Assembly (NCBI GenBank): GCA_946887065.1
Contig: CAMPKL010000292.1
Coordinates: 1-5,402 of the forward strand
Reading direction: 5' to 3'
From: an uncultured Bryobacterales bacterium
GTDB taxonomy: Bacteria > Acidobacteriota > Terriglobia > Bryobacterales > UBA6623
Length of the DNA: 5,402 nucleotides
The notes below the pieces were generated by a model. That model saw nothing but the letters and a program-made list of their open reading frames with translations, was not told where the DNA came from and searched no databases. The position numbers and the translations under genes were made by a program. Below, piece by piece: positions 1 to 5,297 of this stretch (position 1 is its first letter; every line of letters starts with the position of its first letter).

Positions 1-995
1 GTGGAAGCGAGTTCCGACCACAGGACAACGCTAAACCTCTGATAGAGAAATGAATCAGCCAGACTGGGTAGCGGCCAATACTCCAACGTCATATCTGACT
101 GGGAGTCGAGGCTCGCCGACGATACCATTCGGGGGAAATAGGACCGCATCGCTTTCGGCAACGCGCAGTAATAGGCGATCTCATCGTCCAGCGTGTCCTT
201 ACCCTCCGGCGTCGCAGACAGTTTTGTGATGAGGCCCCGTGAGGCGGATAGCTTGATTTCGTTGAAGGCGCGAGCCTTGTGGGTCGCAAGGCGCTCTGCA
301 CTTCGCTTTAAGTTGGGAATCGACCCGCAATCGAACCACTGAGCCGTTTTTCTAGTGGCGACTCTAGTGGTCTGCGTGTACCGCATGATCGCGCTGCTCA
401 GCTGGTATTCGCCACGTACAGTTTCATCGTCTCCTAGTACTGAATGTGTCGAAGATGTAAATAAGTTCGAGTCCGAGAAATGGTAGACACCAACTAGAGC
501 GTCATATGTCGAGACTGACGTCGACGGCTTGTCAATAAGATCATCTACATAACCGTCCCTGGACTCTACGAGACACCACGAGTCCTGCTGGTCAACCGCA
601 GCAAATAGTACCCAGCTTCGATCAAACCCGAAGTCCTGAAACCTCTCAAGGCAGATCGTGTCCGCCAGGACGACTAGCAGCGAAGATGACTGAACTAGCG
701 GCAACGCTTGAGACACTGCGTGCAGAGGGCCCAACGGTTGTTCTTGCTGGACAAAACGCGGCTGAAGCAGCTGGCCATATGTGCCTCGAATGTAAGTTGC
801 GATCGGATCGATGTCAGGAGGCCCTGGCACTACGAGGACAACGTCGTCGAGCCCCTGCTGGTATAGCCCTTCAAGGATCCACGAAATGATCGGCTTCCCC
901 TGAATCGATATCAAGGGCTTTGGCTTGGAGAAGGCAAGGTCCTGCGTCCTGGTCCCGTCTCCTGCGGCGGGTATGATTACCGTCGGTATCGCCAT
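1..995 (-). CDS. Nucleotidyltransferase with C-terminal kinase-like region, partial (C-terminus beyond window)
   Basis: The frame is open from an ATG at 995 to the window edge, giving 331 codons with no stop. The N-terminus is a nucleotidyltransferase Rossmann fold: the nucleotide-binding loop is PAAGDGTR (residues 9-16), followed by KPKPLISIQGKP (24-35), QQEQPLGPLHAV (83-94) and the metal-binding Asp in VLADT (Asp112). Later VGVYHF, GEYQLSSAI and WFDCGSIPNL are the usual sugar-phosphate-binding motifs. Such enzymes join a sugar phosphate (or similar phosphate) to an NTP in the cytoplasm, mostly for capsule, LPS or glycan modification. After WFDCGS the protein continues with ITKLS, DEIAYY, LPKAM, YFPRM and LEYWPLPSLAD, resembling a phosphotransferase/kinase-like N-lobe, so a bifunctional enzyme is inferred. 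The substrate cannot be told. The start lies 13 bases after the stop of the membrane-protein gene, which suggests one transcript; no strong Shine-Dalgarno is visible. Confidence 0.88.
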   Translation of the reverse strand, partial: MAIPTVIIPAAGDGTRTQDLAFSKPKPLISIQGKPIISWILEGLYQQGLDDVVLVVPGPPDIDPIATYIRGTYGQLLQPRFVQQEQPLGPLHAVSQALPLVQSSSLLVVLADTICLERFQDFGFDRSWVLFAAVDQQDSWCLVESRDGYVDDLIDKPSTSVSTYDALVGVYHFSDSNLFTSSTHSVLGDDETVRGEYQLSSAIMRYTQTTRVATRKTAQWFDCGSIPNLKRSAERLATHKARAFNEIKLSASRGLITKLSATPEGKDTLDDEIAYYCALPKAMRSYFPRMVSSASLDSQSDMTLEYWPLPSLADSFLYQRFSVVLWSELAS

Positions 996-1008
996 AGCTG
1001 TGTGATCC

Positions 1009-1497
1009 CTATAGGAGCTGGAAGAGGTACCCCGACCAGAAGACGATCGAGCCTATGGCTAAGAGCCTAATAGCCCAGGTGTGACTGACAAGCCCCCGAT
1101 AAGTGGGCAAGCGGCTGTCGTGTAGAGTCTCAGCATTCATGCGCAGAAGAGGAGTAGCGTCGCCGCGGAAGATCAACTCCTTTTCGATTTGCGCCCCGAC
1201 CTCTAGGCATGCGGAGATCATAGTGCGATTCCGACCGTCCCACAACAGTAGACTGAAGGCGGCAAGTATAGCGAATACTGGTAGTGCCAAGTTGACGTAC
1301 GAGACATCAGAGGGAAGCAACGTGCCACCAAATGCGAAGGCGGCGCCCTCGACGACAATGAAGATGTTCGTCGCAGACGCTCGTGACCTCATAGGTTCCA
1401 ACTGAAACGGTATCACTACCGATTCGAGATACCGAAGACGACGCTCCGAGTCTAGAGCGGTTCGATCTGGTTGGGTCTTTGGCATGGAACCACGCAT
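1009..1497 (-). CDS. Three-TM hypothetical membrane protein
   Basis: This is a 162-aa protein not assigned to a named family. It has a charged cytoplasmic N-terminus (residues 1-43), two closely spaced membrane segments (about 44-62 and 67-86), a polar stretch beginning WDGRNRTMISACLEVGAQIEKE (shown in part: WDGRNRT at 86-92), and a third membrane segment at 140-161 ending at the C-terminus. A helix-hairpin plus distal C-terminal helix with a DxRNR motif after TM2 recalls small octameric (RipA-like) or SLATT-like membrane proteins, but that is only a resemblance. It lies upstream of and 13 bases from the nucleotidyltransferase, so co-transcription is likely and a role at the envelope is inferred. 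The start is uncertain: ATGs at 1497 and 1485 are both possible, neither with a clear ribosome site, and the frame stays open upstream to a stop at 1627-1629. Confidence 0.72.
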   Translation of the reverse strand: MRGSMPKTQPDRTALDSERRLRYLESVVIPFQLEPMRSRASATNIFIVVEGAAFAFGGTLLPSDVSYVNLALPVFAILAAFSLLLWDGRNRTMISACLEVGAQIEKELIFRGDATPLLRMNAETLHDSRLPTYRGLVSHTWAIRLLAIGSIVFWSGYLFQLL

Positions 1498-1623
1498 GGC
1501 CGAAGCAAGAGCTACAGCATTATAGATTAGTTCCTCGGATCGGAGGCCAGGTGGGACAGCTTCCTCTTTACAAATAGAGCAGAGTCTAATGCGCCCTCGG
1601 AGCAGTTCGTTGGGCTCACGCCT

Positions 1624-1644
1624 GGGCTATCCGGGGCTATCCGG
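1624..1644. repeat. Left tandem array of element A (CTATCCGGGG units)
   Basis: There are two copies of a 10-bp unit, with CTAT starting at 1627 and 1637, read GGGCTATCCGGGGCTATCCG. The next unit slides straight into GGGACAGCC, the end of the inverted-repeat element. The array also supplies the TAG (1627-1629 on the minus strand) that closes the reading frame upstream of the membrane-protein gene. Confidence 0.65.
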
Positions 1645-1740
1645 GACAGCCTCACAATTGAGGCGACCACTACACGCAGTCCAGCGAAATGAGCGTGTTA
1701 AAAGATCCGCACTGAGCTGCAGTTCATTTGCGAGGCTGTC
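1645..1740. mobile_element. Element A: 96-bp MITE-like element with GACAGCCTC inverted ends
   Basis: GACAGCCTC at 1645-1653 is repeated in inverse orientation as GAGGCTGTC at 1732-1740. The match extends outward to a perfect 13-bp pair (CCGGGACAGCCTC at 1641-1653 and its complement at 1732-1744), and with two mismatches to about 21 bp. The left end can fold as a hairpin: GCCTCA (1649-1654), loop CAAT, TGAGGC (1659-1664), preceded by GGGACA. A second small hairpin, ACACGC (1672-1677) with GCGTGT (1693-1698), lies inside. No coding capacity is evident. The architecture fits a non-autonomous miniature element or a REP-like paired repeat. Which transposase, if any, moves it cannot be told from the window. 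Confidence 0.55.
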
Positions 1741-1807
1741 CCGGAATGCCCCGAATGCCCCGGAATGCCCCGGAATGCCCGGAATGCCCGGAATGCCCAG
1801 AATGCTC
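1741..1807. repeat. Right tandem array of element A (GGAATGCCC units, 7 copies)
   Basis: Seven copies of a 9-10-bp unit, with AATG at 1745, 1754, 1764, 1774, 1783, 1792 and 1801, begin immediately after the right end of element A. Copies differ by a single C or G. Read on the minus strand the unit is GGGCATTCC, which resembles the left array unit GGGCTATCC, so both arrays run toward the element with the same CCGGG edge. Long frames through this array encode only repeated Gly-Ile-Pro or Glu-Cys-Pro and are not treated as genes. Confidence 0.85.
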
Positions 1808-1898
1808 CGACACGGGGCCCGCTGCGTCATTCGTAAGGGCTCCGCCCCTCCGCTGCCACTATCCGGGAAACGAGGCGAGTTCCGCTCCGCCCCGTCGC

Positions 1899-2228
1899 CT
1901 AACGATCGTATGTTCTACCGCCCGTAGACCACAGATACAAGGTCTCTGAGTAGGGCAACCGAAGGATCTCTCGTTCGTTAATGGGTTCGGCGATTGCCCC
2001 AAGAACCAGCCCTCTGCCTAGCAGTGAAACGCCCGATCCTGACTCGGCTAGTATCCCGTCTGCCGAAGCGACGAAGGGAACATTGAGGCCGTTACGCCAG
2101 TAGACGATCGTCGTGCCGTTGGGAATCGCTCCTAGTGGTTGGATAACGAACACGCCACACAACAAGCGAAATCCGATAAGGGCGACTGCCCCACAAGAGA
2201 TCAGACCGATTCGTGACCGTCTAGTCAT
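1899..2228 (-). CDS. Small signal-anchored hypothetical protein (109 aa)
   Basis: I chose the ATG at 2228 because it places a basic stretch (MTRRSR) directly before a single hydrophobic segment (about residues 7-29), the form of a signal anchor. An ATG at 2270 would add 14 residues without this logic. GGAA lies about 7 bases upstream, a weak ribosome site. The rest is a roughly 80-residue exported or periplasmic domain with IQPLGAIPNGTTIVYWR, SADGIL, GVSLLGRG and a C-terminal LPYSETLYLWSTGG. It reads like a conserved small protein, and I have a sense of similar small proteins of unknown function elsewhere, but no function can be assigned. It stands alone, 138 bases downstream of a tiny membrane ORF on the same strand, and ends beside a possible weak hairpin. 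Confidence 0.72.
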   Translation of the reverse strand: MTRRSRIGLISCGAVALIGFRLLCGVFVIQPLGAIPNGTTIVYWRNGLNVPFVASADGILAESGSGVSLLGRGLVLGAIAEPINEREILRLPYSETLYLWSTGGRTYDR

Positions 2229-2366
2229 AGAGTATTCCGGCCGCCCCAATATACAGGAAGGAGTGGCCACTCGGTGTAAAGACCATGTATAGGGCCCCGG
2301 CCCTATGCCCGGTCGGTTTTCCGGCGTTCGCTACCGGGCGAAGGGCGGCGAATCTTTCCGTATTGC

Positions 2367-2450
2367 TTATCGCTTCTTGCCGTCGTTGAGGATGGCACCG
2401 ACCACCCACGAGAAAAGCACCACGAATATCAAAAAGCCAAACGCCAGCAT
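2367..2450 (-). CDS. Micro membrane protein, 27 aa
   Basis: The ATG at 2450 is followed by 27 codons and TAA. The peptide is almost entirely one transmembrane helix (LAFGFLIFVVLFSWVVGAIL, residues 2-21) and then a basic tail NDGKKR, the composition of real single-pass small membrane proteins with a cytoplasmic positive end. Purine-rich AGGAGCGGAG precedes it, with GGAG four bases before the ATG and AGGAG nine bases before, good candidate ribosome sites. The start overlaps a TGA of an upstream frame (TGATG), but that frame crosses a minisatellite and is probably not a gene. A partner or function cannot be named. It is the same strand as, and 138 bases before, the 109-aa anchored protein, so the two could share a transcript. 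Confidence 0.5.
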   Translation of the reverse strand: MLAFGFLIFVVLFSWVVGAILNDGKKR

Positions 2451-2535
2451 CACGCTCCGCTCCTCATAATCGAATCAATGAACGCCAGAGCGGCAAGAGT
2501 AGCAGGTGCGCCCGACCAAAGCCAGCTGCGTCCAG

Positions 2536-2580
2536 AAGTGATCCAAAAGTGATCGACCACCGGACCACCGGGACCACCGG
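2536..2580. repeat. Left tandem arrays of element B (AAGTGATC x2, then GACCACCGG x3)
   Basis: Two different short arrays are joined. AAGTGATC occurs at 2536 and 2547 (11-bp period). Then GACCACC occurs at 2555, 2563 and 2572 (periods 8 and 9). The following unit position, 2581, is occupied by GACAGG, the end of the inverted-repeat element, so the element end is in register with the array. Confidence 0.75.
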
Positions 2581-2754
2581 GACAGGCAGGCAACTCCCTT
2601 CTGCGGCCACTCGAAGGCCTTCGATAGGTCAAACCGAGCGGGAAACAAAATTGCATCTTCCGAAACAGAGCACCAGGGGACTCTTAGCCGCTGGTTTCCT
2701 GGCTGTCCTGCTCGGCCGCAGACCAAGGCCAGTACCGACAGTTTCCTGCCTGTC
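2581..2754. mobile_element. Element B: 174-bp MITE-like element with GACAGGCAGG inverted ends
   Basis: GACAGGCAGGCAACT at 2581-2595 matches the complement of the right end, GACAGGCAGGAAACT (2740-2754 read on the minus strand), 14 of 15 positions. Further in, TGCGGCC (2602-2608) pairs with GGCCGCA (2714-2720). The right end folds on itself (GACAG 2737-2741 with CTGTC 2750-2754). A near copy of the right end, GTTTCCTGGCTGTC, lies at 2694-2707, 47 bp inside. No convincing coding frame is present. Structure and placement between two unlike tandem arrays are the same as in element A, so I treat both as members of one family. Confidence 0.55.
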
Positions 2755-2784
2755 ACCTTGAGCTACCTTGAGCTACCTTGAGCT
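2755..2784. repeat. Right tandem array of element B (ACCTTGAGCT x3)
   Basis: Three perfect copies of a 10-bp unit start at 2755, 2765 and 2775, directly after the CTGTC end of element B, and are followed by AGACAGC. The unit has no similarity to the array on the other side of the element. Confidence 0.88.
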
Positions 2785-2862
2785 AGACAGCTTTTGGCGG
2801 CACGGAGATGGTATGCATTCTTCGCTGGGAGCGATTGGGAGTGGTAAGATACGAGCATCGTC

Positions 2863-3279
2863 ATGGAAGGATTGAGCACCCAGCAATGTCTTAATAGCAT
2901 TGGACTGATTCTTGGGATGATTGGAGTTGGCATCATTTTCTTTTATGGTCCACCCCAACCGAACTTAGAAGAGGGAGTAGCTATTGTCGTCGAGGACAAC
3001 ACTCCCCTTGCTGATGGCCGTACCGCAGCCGAACATGACAGGGATGTCGAGCAGTTACGAGGTCGCCACTCTTTACTATCAAAATGCGGCTTAGCGCTCA
3101 TTTTTTTCGGCTTTGTCTTTCAGTTGACGGGCACGTGGATCCGTCAGGATGGTGCACAATTTCCAAACCCGTTTCGAATCTCCCTGAAGAACACGCTTTG
3201 CAGGTGGAAGAGGAAGCCACAACTGATTTTCCAGAAACACCGGCGAAGCAAGCGGCGGATCGAGCAGAACATTAGCTAA
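2863..3279 (+). CDS. Two-TM hypothetical protein (138 aa)
   Basis: The ATG at 2863 opens a 138-codon gene with two hydrophobic helices, residues 12-29 and 71-91. Between them is a 40-residue polar loop beginning YGPPQPNLEEGVAIVVED and containing TPLADGRTAAEHDRD. The C-terminal tail (92-138) is strongly basic (KRKP, KHRRSKRR), so the N- and C-termini are expected in the cytoplasm and the loop outside. The pattern of a helix, a GxPQP(N)xEEG motif and a second helix ending in QLTGTW looks like a conserved small membrane family, but I cannot name a function. No clear Shine-Dalgarno precedes the start. Codon use is more AT-rich than in the adjacent transposase. It stands alone between element B and the third tandem array. 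Confidence 0.78.
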   Translation: MEGLSTQQCLNSIGLILGMIGVGIIFFYGPPQPNLEEGVAIVVEDNTPLADGRTAAEHDRDVEQLRGRHSLLSKCGLALIFFGFVFQLTGTWIRQDGAQFPNPFRISLKNTLCRWKRKPQLIFQKHRRSKRRIEQNIS

Positions 3280-3284
3280 TAGCT

Positions 3285-3336
3285 GAGTGGCTATCCGAAG
3301 TAGCTATCCAGAAGTAGCTATCCGAAGTAGCTATCC
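3285..3336. repeat. Third tandem array (GAAGTAGCTATCC, 4 copies) ending at GGGACAGG
   Basis: Four copies of a 13-bp unit occur at 3285-3296 (variant, 12 bp), 3297-3309, 3311-3323 and 3324-3336, one separated by an extra A. The next 13 bp (3337-3349) start GGGACAGG, the same edge sequence as at elements A and B, and then enter the left inverted repeat of the IS1182 element. The unit core GCTATCC is shared with the left array of element A more than 1.6 kb away. Confidence 0.85.
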
Positions 3337-3342
3337 GGGACA

Positions 3343-3360
3343 GGAAGCCGTGAAGAAATC
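3343..3360 (+). repeat. Left terminal inverted repeat of the IS1182 element
   Basis: GGAAGCCGTGAAGAAATC is the complement of the right end except for one base (A versus C at its position 14). It directly follows GGGACA and the third tandem array. Confidence 0.8.
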
Positions 3361-3397
3361 CTTGCGATGAGGGCTGCGAGGCGCCGAGACTGGTTGC

Positions 3398-4876
3398 ATG
3401 GCGAGAGAAGAAGTTTCCCCGGCGCCGCGCTACATCGCAATCAACCGCAACCAACAAGTGCTGCAGCCGCTCGATGTGGACCGCTTGATCGACGAAGATC
3501 ACGCGGCGCGCAAGATCTGGCGAGTGGTCGAACAACTCGACTTGTCGCGCTTTGAGAGCGCAACATTGGCGGTGGAAGGAGCGGCGGGCAGGCCGTCGCA
3601 TTCGCCGCAGGTGCTGGTTTCGGTGTGGCTGTACGCCTACTCGAAAGGACTCCATTCGGCGCGCGAGATCGCCCGGCAGATGGAACATGAGCCAGGCCTG
3701 GAGTGGTTGACCGGATTGCGGCCAATCAACCATCACACGCTGTCCGACTTCCGCGTGGGCTACGGCGCGGCCTTACAAGAACTCTTCGAGCAAGTGCTGG
3801 CGATGTTGACGATGAAGGGCCTGCTGACGCTGGAACGCGTGGCGGTGGACGGTACCAAGGTCCGCGCCGACGTGAACAAGAAGAGCTTCCGGCGCTACGG
3901 CAAGATTGAAGCGCACTTGGAGATGGCGCGGCGTCACTTGCGCGAGTTGGCCAAGCAGGAGCGCGAAGAACAGACGACCAAACGCCAAACTGCGGCCCGC
4001 GAACGCGCCGCGCGCGAGCAAGAACAACGTCTGGAAGAAGCGCTGGAGGAGATCGAACGTTTGCGCGCGTCGAAGACGCGCGACAAGCGCAAGGAGCCGC
4101 AAGCCTCCTCCACCGACCCCGACGCGAGTTTCATGTGGACGCACGACGGCGGCGTAGCCCCGGCTTACAACGTGCAAATCACCGCCGATGCGGCCCACGG
4201 ATTGATCGCCGACGTCGAAGTCGTCAACGACCCGCAAGACGGCCAACAGATCGCGCCGGCGATGGACCGTTTGTTGAAGCGCAACGGCAGTTATCCCCGC
4301 CAGTGTCTTGCCGACGGCGGCTATACCAACAAGGCTTCGGTGGTCGCGATGGACGAACGGGGGATCGATTACTACTCGACCTGGACGGGCCGCAACGAAG
4401 GTTTCGCGGGCCGCGCCGCGCGCCGGCACGCAGACTATCTGCTGGACCGCTTCGGTTACGACGAGAAGAAGAATGAGATGATCTGTCCCGAAGGCAAGCG
4501 ACTGCGCCATCGGCAGACGCAACGCAAGCCGGGCGCTACGGTTTACGTCTACGAAGCCAGCGCTGAGGACTGCCGGGCGTGTTCGGCACGAGCACTCTGT
4601 TGCCCGGAACGAAAGCTCGACGACGGCGGTCGCACGGCCTCGCTGCGCATCCATGACCCGGCTATCGAGCGCTTCGACGAGAAGATGCAGCGTCCTGACG
4701 CGCTGGCGATTTACAAGCAGCGCGCGCCGCTGGTTGAGTTTCCGAACGCTTGGATCAAACAGAAACTCAAGCTGCGGCGCTTCGCTACGCGTGGCCTATC
4801 GAAAGTCCGTTGTGAAGCCTTGTGGGCGGCGATGACGTTCAACTTGCAACGCATGTTCCGGCTGGCTCCGGCTTAG
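3398..4876 (+). CDS. IS1182 family transposase, apparently intact
   Basis: This 492-aa DDE transposase is full length for the family. The N-terminal domain (about 20-135) has the family opening RYIAINRNQQVLQPLDVDRLI (shown in part: NRNQQVLQPLDVDRLI) and VLVSVWLYAYSKGLHSARE (71-89), with NHHTLSDFR (111-119). Catalytic residues I assign are Asp151 (VAVDGTKVRAD), Asp306 (LADGGYTN) and Glu447 (VEFPNAWIKQK). Between the first and second Asp is a long charged coiled coil (about 170-232), typical of this group. A Cys cluster (Cys363, 392, 395, 401, 402) is a probable zinc site. The protein cuts and joins the element ends at 3343 and 5030. Start at 3398 is the first ATG after an in-frame TGA near 3366; no strong ribosome site is visible. 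Codon use is uniform and GC-rich, with no frameshift. Confidence 0.95.
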   Translation: MAREEVSPAPRYIAINRNQQVLQPLDVDRLIDEDHAARKIWRVVEQLDLSRFESATLAVEGAAGRPSHSPQVLVSVWLYAYSKGLHSAREIARQMEHEPGLEWLTGLRPINHHTLSDFRVGYGAALQELFEQVLAMLTMKGLLTLERVAVDGTKVRADVNKKSFRRYGKIEAHLEMARRHLRELAKQEREEQTTKRQTAARERAAREQEQRLEEALEEIERLRASKTRDKRKEPQASSTDPDASFMWTHDGGVAPAYNVQITADAAHGLIADVEVVNDPQDGQQIAPAMDRLLKRNGSYPRQCLADGGYTNKASVVAMDERGIDYYSTWTGRNEGFAGRAARRHADYLLDRFGYDEKKNEMICPEGKRLRHRQTQRKPGATVYVYEASAEDCRACSARALCCPERKLDDGGRTASLRIHDPAIERFDEKMQRPDALAIYKQRAPLVEFPNAWIKQKLKLRRFATRGLSKVRCEALWAAMTFNLQRMFRLAPA

Positions 4877-5012
4877 CGGGAAAGCGGCGAAACGCAACCG
4901 CTCGCTTCCCCGAGCGAACGAAAACAGACTCCGCGAGCCCGCGATCTACTCGACCGATCCGATCCGTCAACCTCAACCGCTCTCGACGCTCCGCTCCGCT
5001 CGCCGTCAAACC

Positions 5013-5030
5013 GATTGCTTCACGGCTTCC
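5013..5030 (-). repeat. Right terminal inverted repeat of the IS1182 element
   Basis: GATTGCTTCACGGCTTCC is the inverse of the left end with one mismatch. Outside it the sequence (AGGCTACACATTGG) shows neither the CTGTCCC edge nor a tandem array, unlike the left side. Confidence 0.8.
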
Positions 5031-5123
5031 AGGCTACACATTGGCCCTCGCGCAAAACGTCGCACTCCCAGATAGCGCGTTTAGCGCGTGCGGCACAAGG
5101 TGACCCCTTGGTCGCATTGATCG

Positions 5124-5297
5124 TCAGATATGCCCGAAGACCGGAGCGTCTTCGCGTCGTTTGGGGGCGCCGACGGCAAAAGCCTCGCGGACCCGTTCAA
5201 TCAACGGCCGCTTCTCGCGATGACGCAGAGAGCGCCGGTTCACCAGCAGCCGCGCGGTCGAGTCCGGCAGGACGCGCTCGATGATCTTCAAGCCATT
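5124..5297 (-). pseudogene. hisG: C-terminal fragment of ATP phosphoribosyltransferase-like protein (HisG)
   Basis: On the minus strand, 57 codons from 5297 end at a TGA (5124-5126). They begin [20 protein letters not shown] and continue [20 protein letters not shown]. The run NGL..IE.....STARL..N.xS matches the C-terminal region of the catalytic domain of HisG, the first enzyme of histidine biosynthesis (PRPP plus ATP to phosphoribosyl-ATP). Recognition rests on memory of this motif, not a search. The upstream part is missing: three codons before Asn is an in-frame TAA, and the residues before NGL (His-Pro) do not continue HisG. About 160-250 residues of the enzyme, including the PRPP site, are absent, so this is a remnant or an assembly break. 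The fragment ends 93 bp from the IS right end. Confidence 0.55.

Larger units (their letters stand above)
1498..1898. other. 400-bp gene-poor region carrying a repeat-flanked inverted-repeat element
   Basis: I see no convincing complete gene here. The content is an open but start-less minus-strand extension of the membrane-protein frame (1498-1626), the left tandem array, a 96-bp inverted-repeat element, the right tandem array, and a GC-rich stretch 1810-1898. In that stretch AGGCGA (1873-1878) pairs with TCGCCT (1895-1900), next to the stop codon of the minus-strand gene at 1899. It could act as a weak hairpin terminator for that gene, but only three T residues follow it on the minus strand. 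The open frames across the array are low-complexity translations of the repeats. Confidence 0.6.
3343..5030 (+). mobile_element. Complete IS1182-family insertion sequence (about 1.69 kb)
   Basis: The ends are an 18-bp inverted pair: GGAAGCCGTGAAGAAATC at 3343-3360, and its complement at 5013-5030 with one difference (17 of 18 match). They enclose a single transposase gene with 55 bp before it and 154 bp after it. Length and single-ORF layout fit the IS1182 family. I see no clear target-site duplication: GGGACA lies outside the left end and AGGCTA outside the right. The exact outer limit on the left could include the GGGACA shared with the repeat family. In the tail, CGCTCG (4899-4904) and CGAGCG (4911-4916) form a tight hairpin after the transposase stop. 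Confidence 0.8.

Noticed and set aside
89..889. Short frames at 89-301 (minus) and 686-889 (plus)
   Set aside because: Both are covered by the nucleotidyltransferase frame, which has recognisable motifs along its whole length.
1873..1900. Rho-independent terminator for the gene ending at 1899
   Set aside because: The AGGCGA/TCGCCT stem is only 6 bp with a 16-base loop and is followed by just three T residues, too weak to annotate.
1627..1949. Frames giving Gly-Ile-Pro or Glu-Cys-Pro repeats (collagen-like or Cys-rich peptides)
   Set aside because: The repeats are simply the translation of the 9-10-bp tandem array; the frames have no ribosome site and their flanks are not protein-like.
2450..2761. 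Three overlapping short frames across element B on both strands
   Set aside because: They run through the GACCACCGG array and the inverted ends, overlap one another, and have no coherent hydrophobic or domain pattern.
3285..3336. Possible CRISPR array
   Set aside because: Units are 13 bp and contiguous with no spacers; the same holds for the arrays near 1745 and 2755.
3773..4654. 293-codon open frame on the minus strand inside the transposase
   Set aside because: It is antisense to an intact transposase with clear motifs in a GC-rich gene; its translation is rich in Val, Arg and Ala runs with no domain pattern, as expected for a shadow frame.
4822..5103. Plus-strand frame overlapping the transposase end and the IS right end
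   Set aside because: It crosses the inverted repeat, is Arg/Ser-rich and low in pattern, and lies in the non-coding IS tail.
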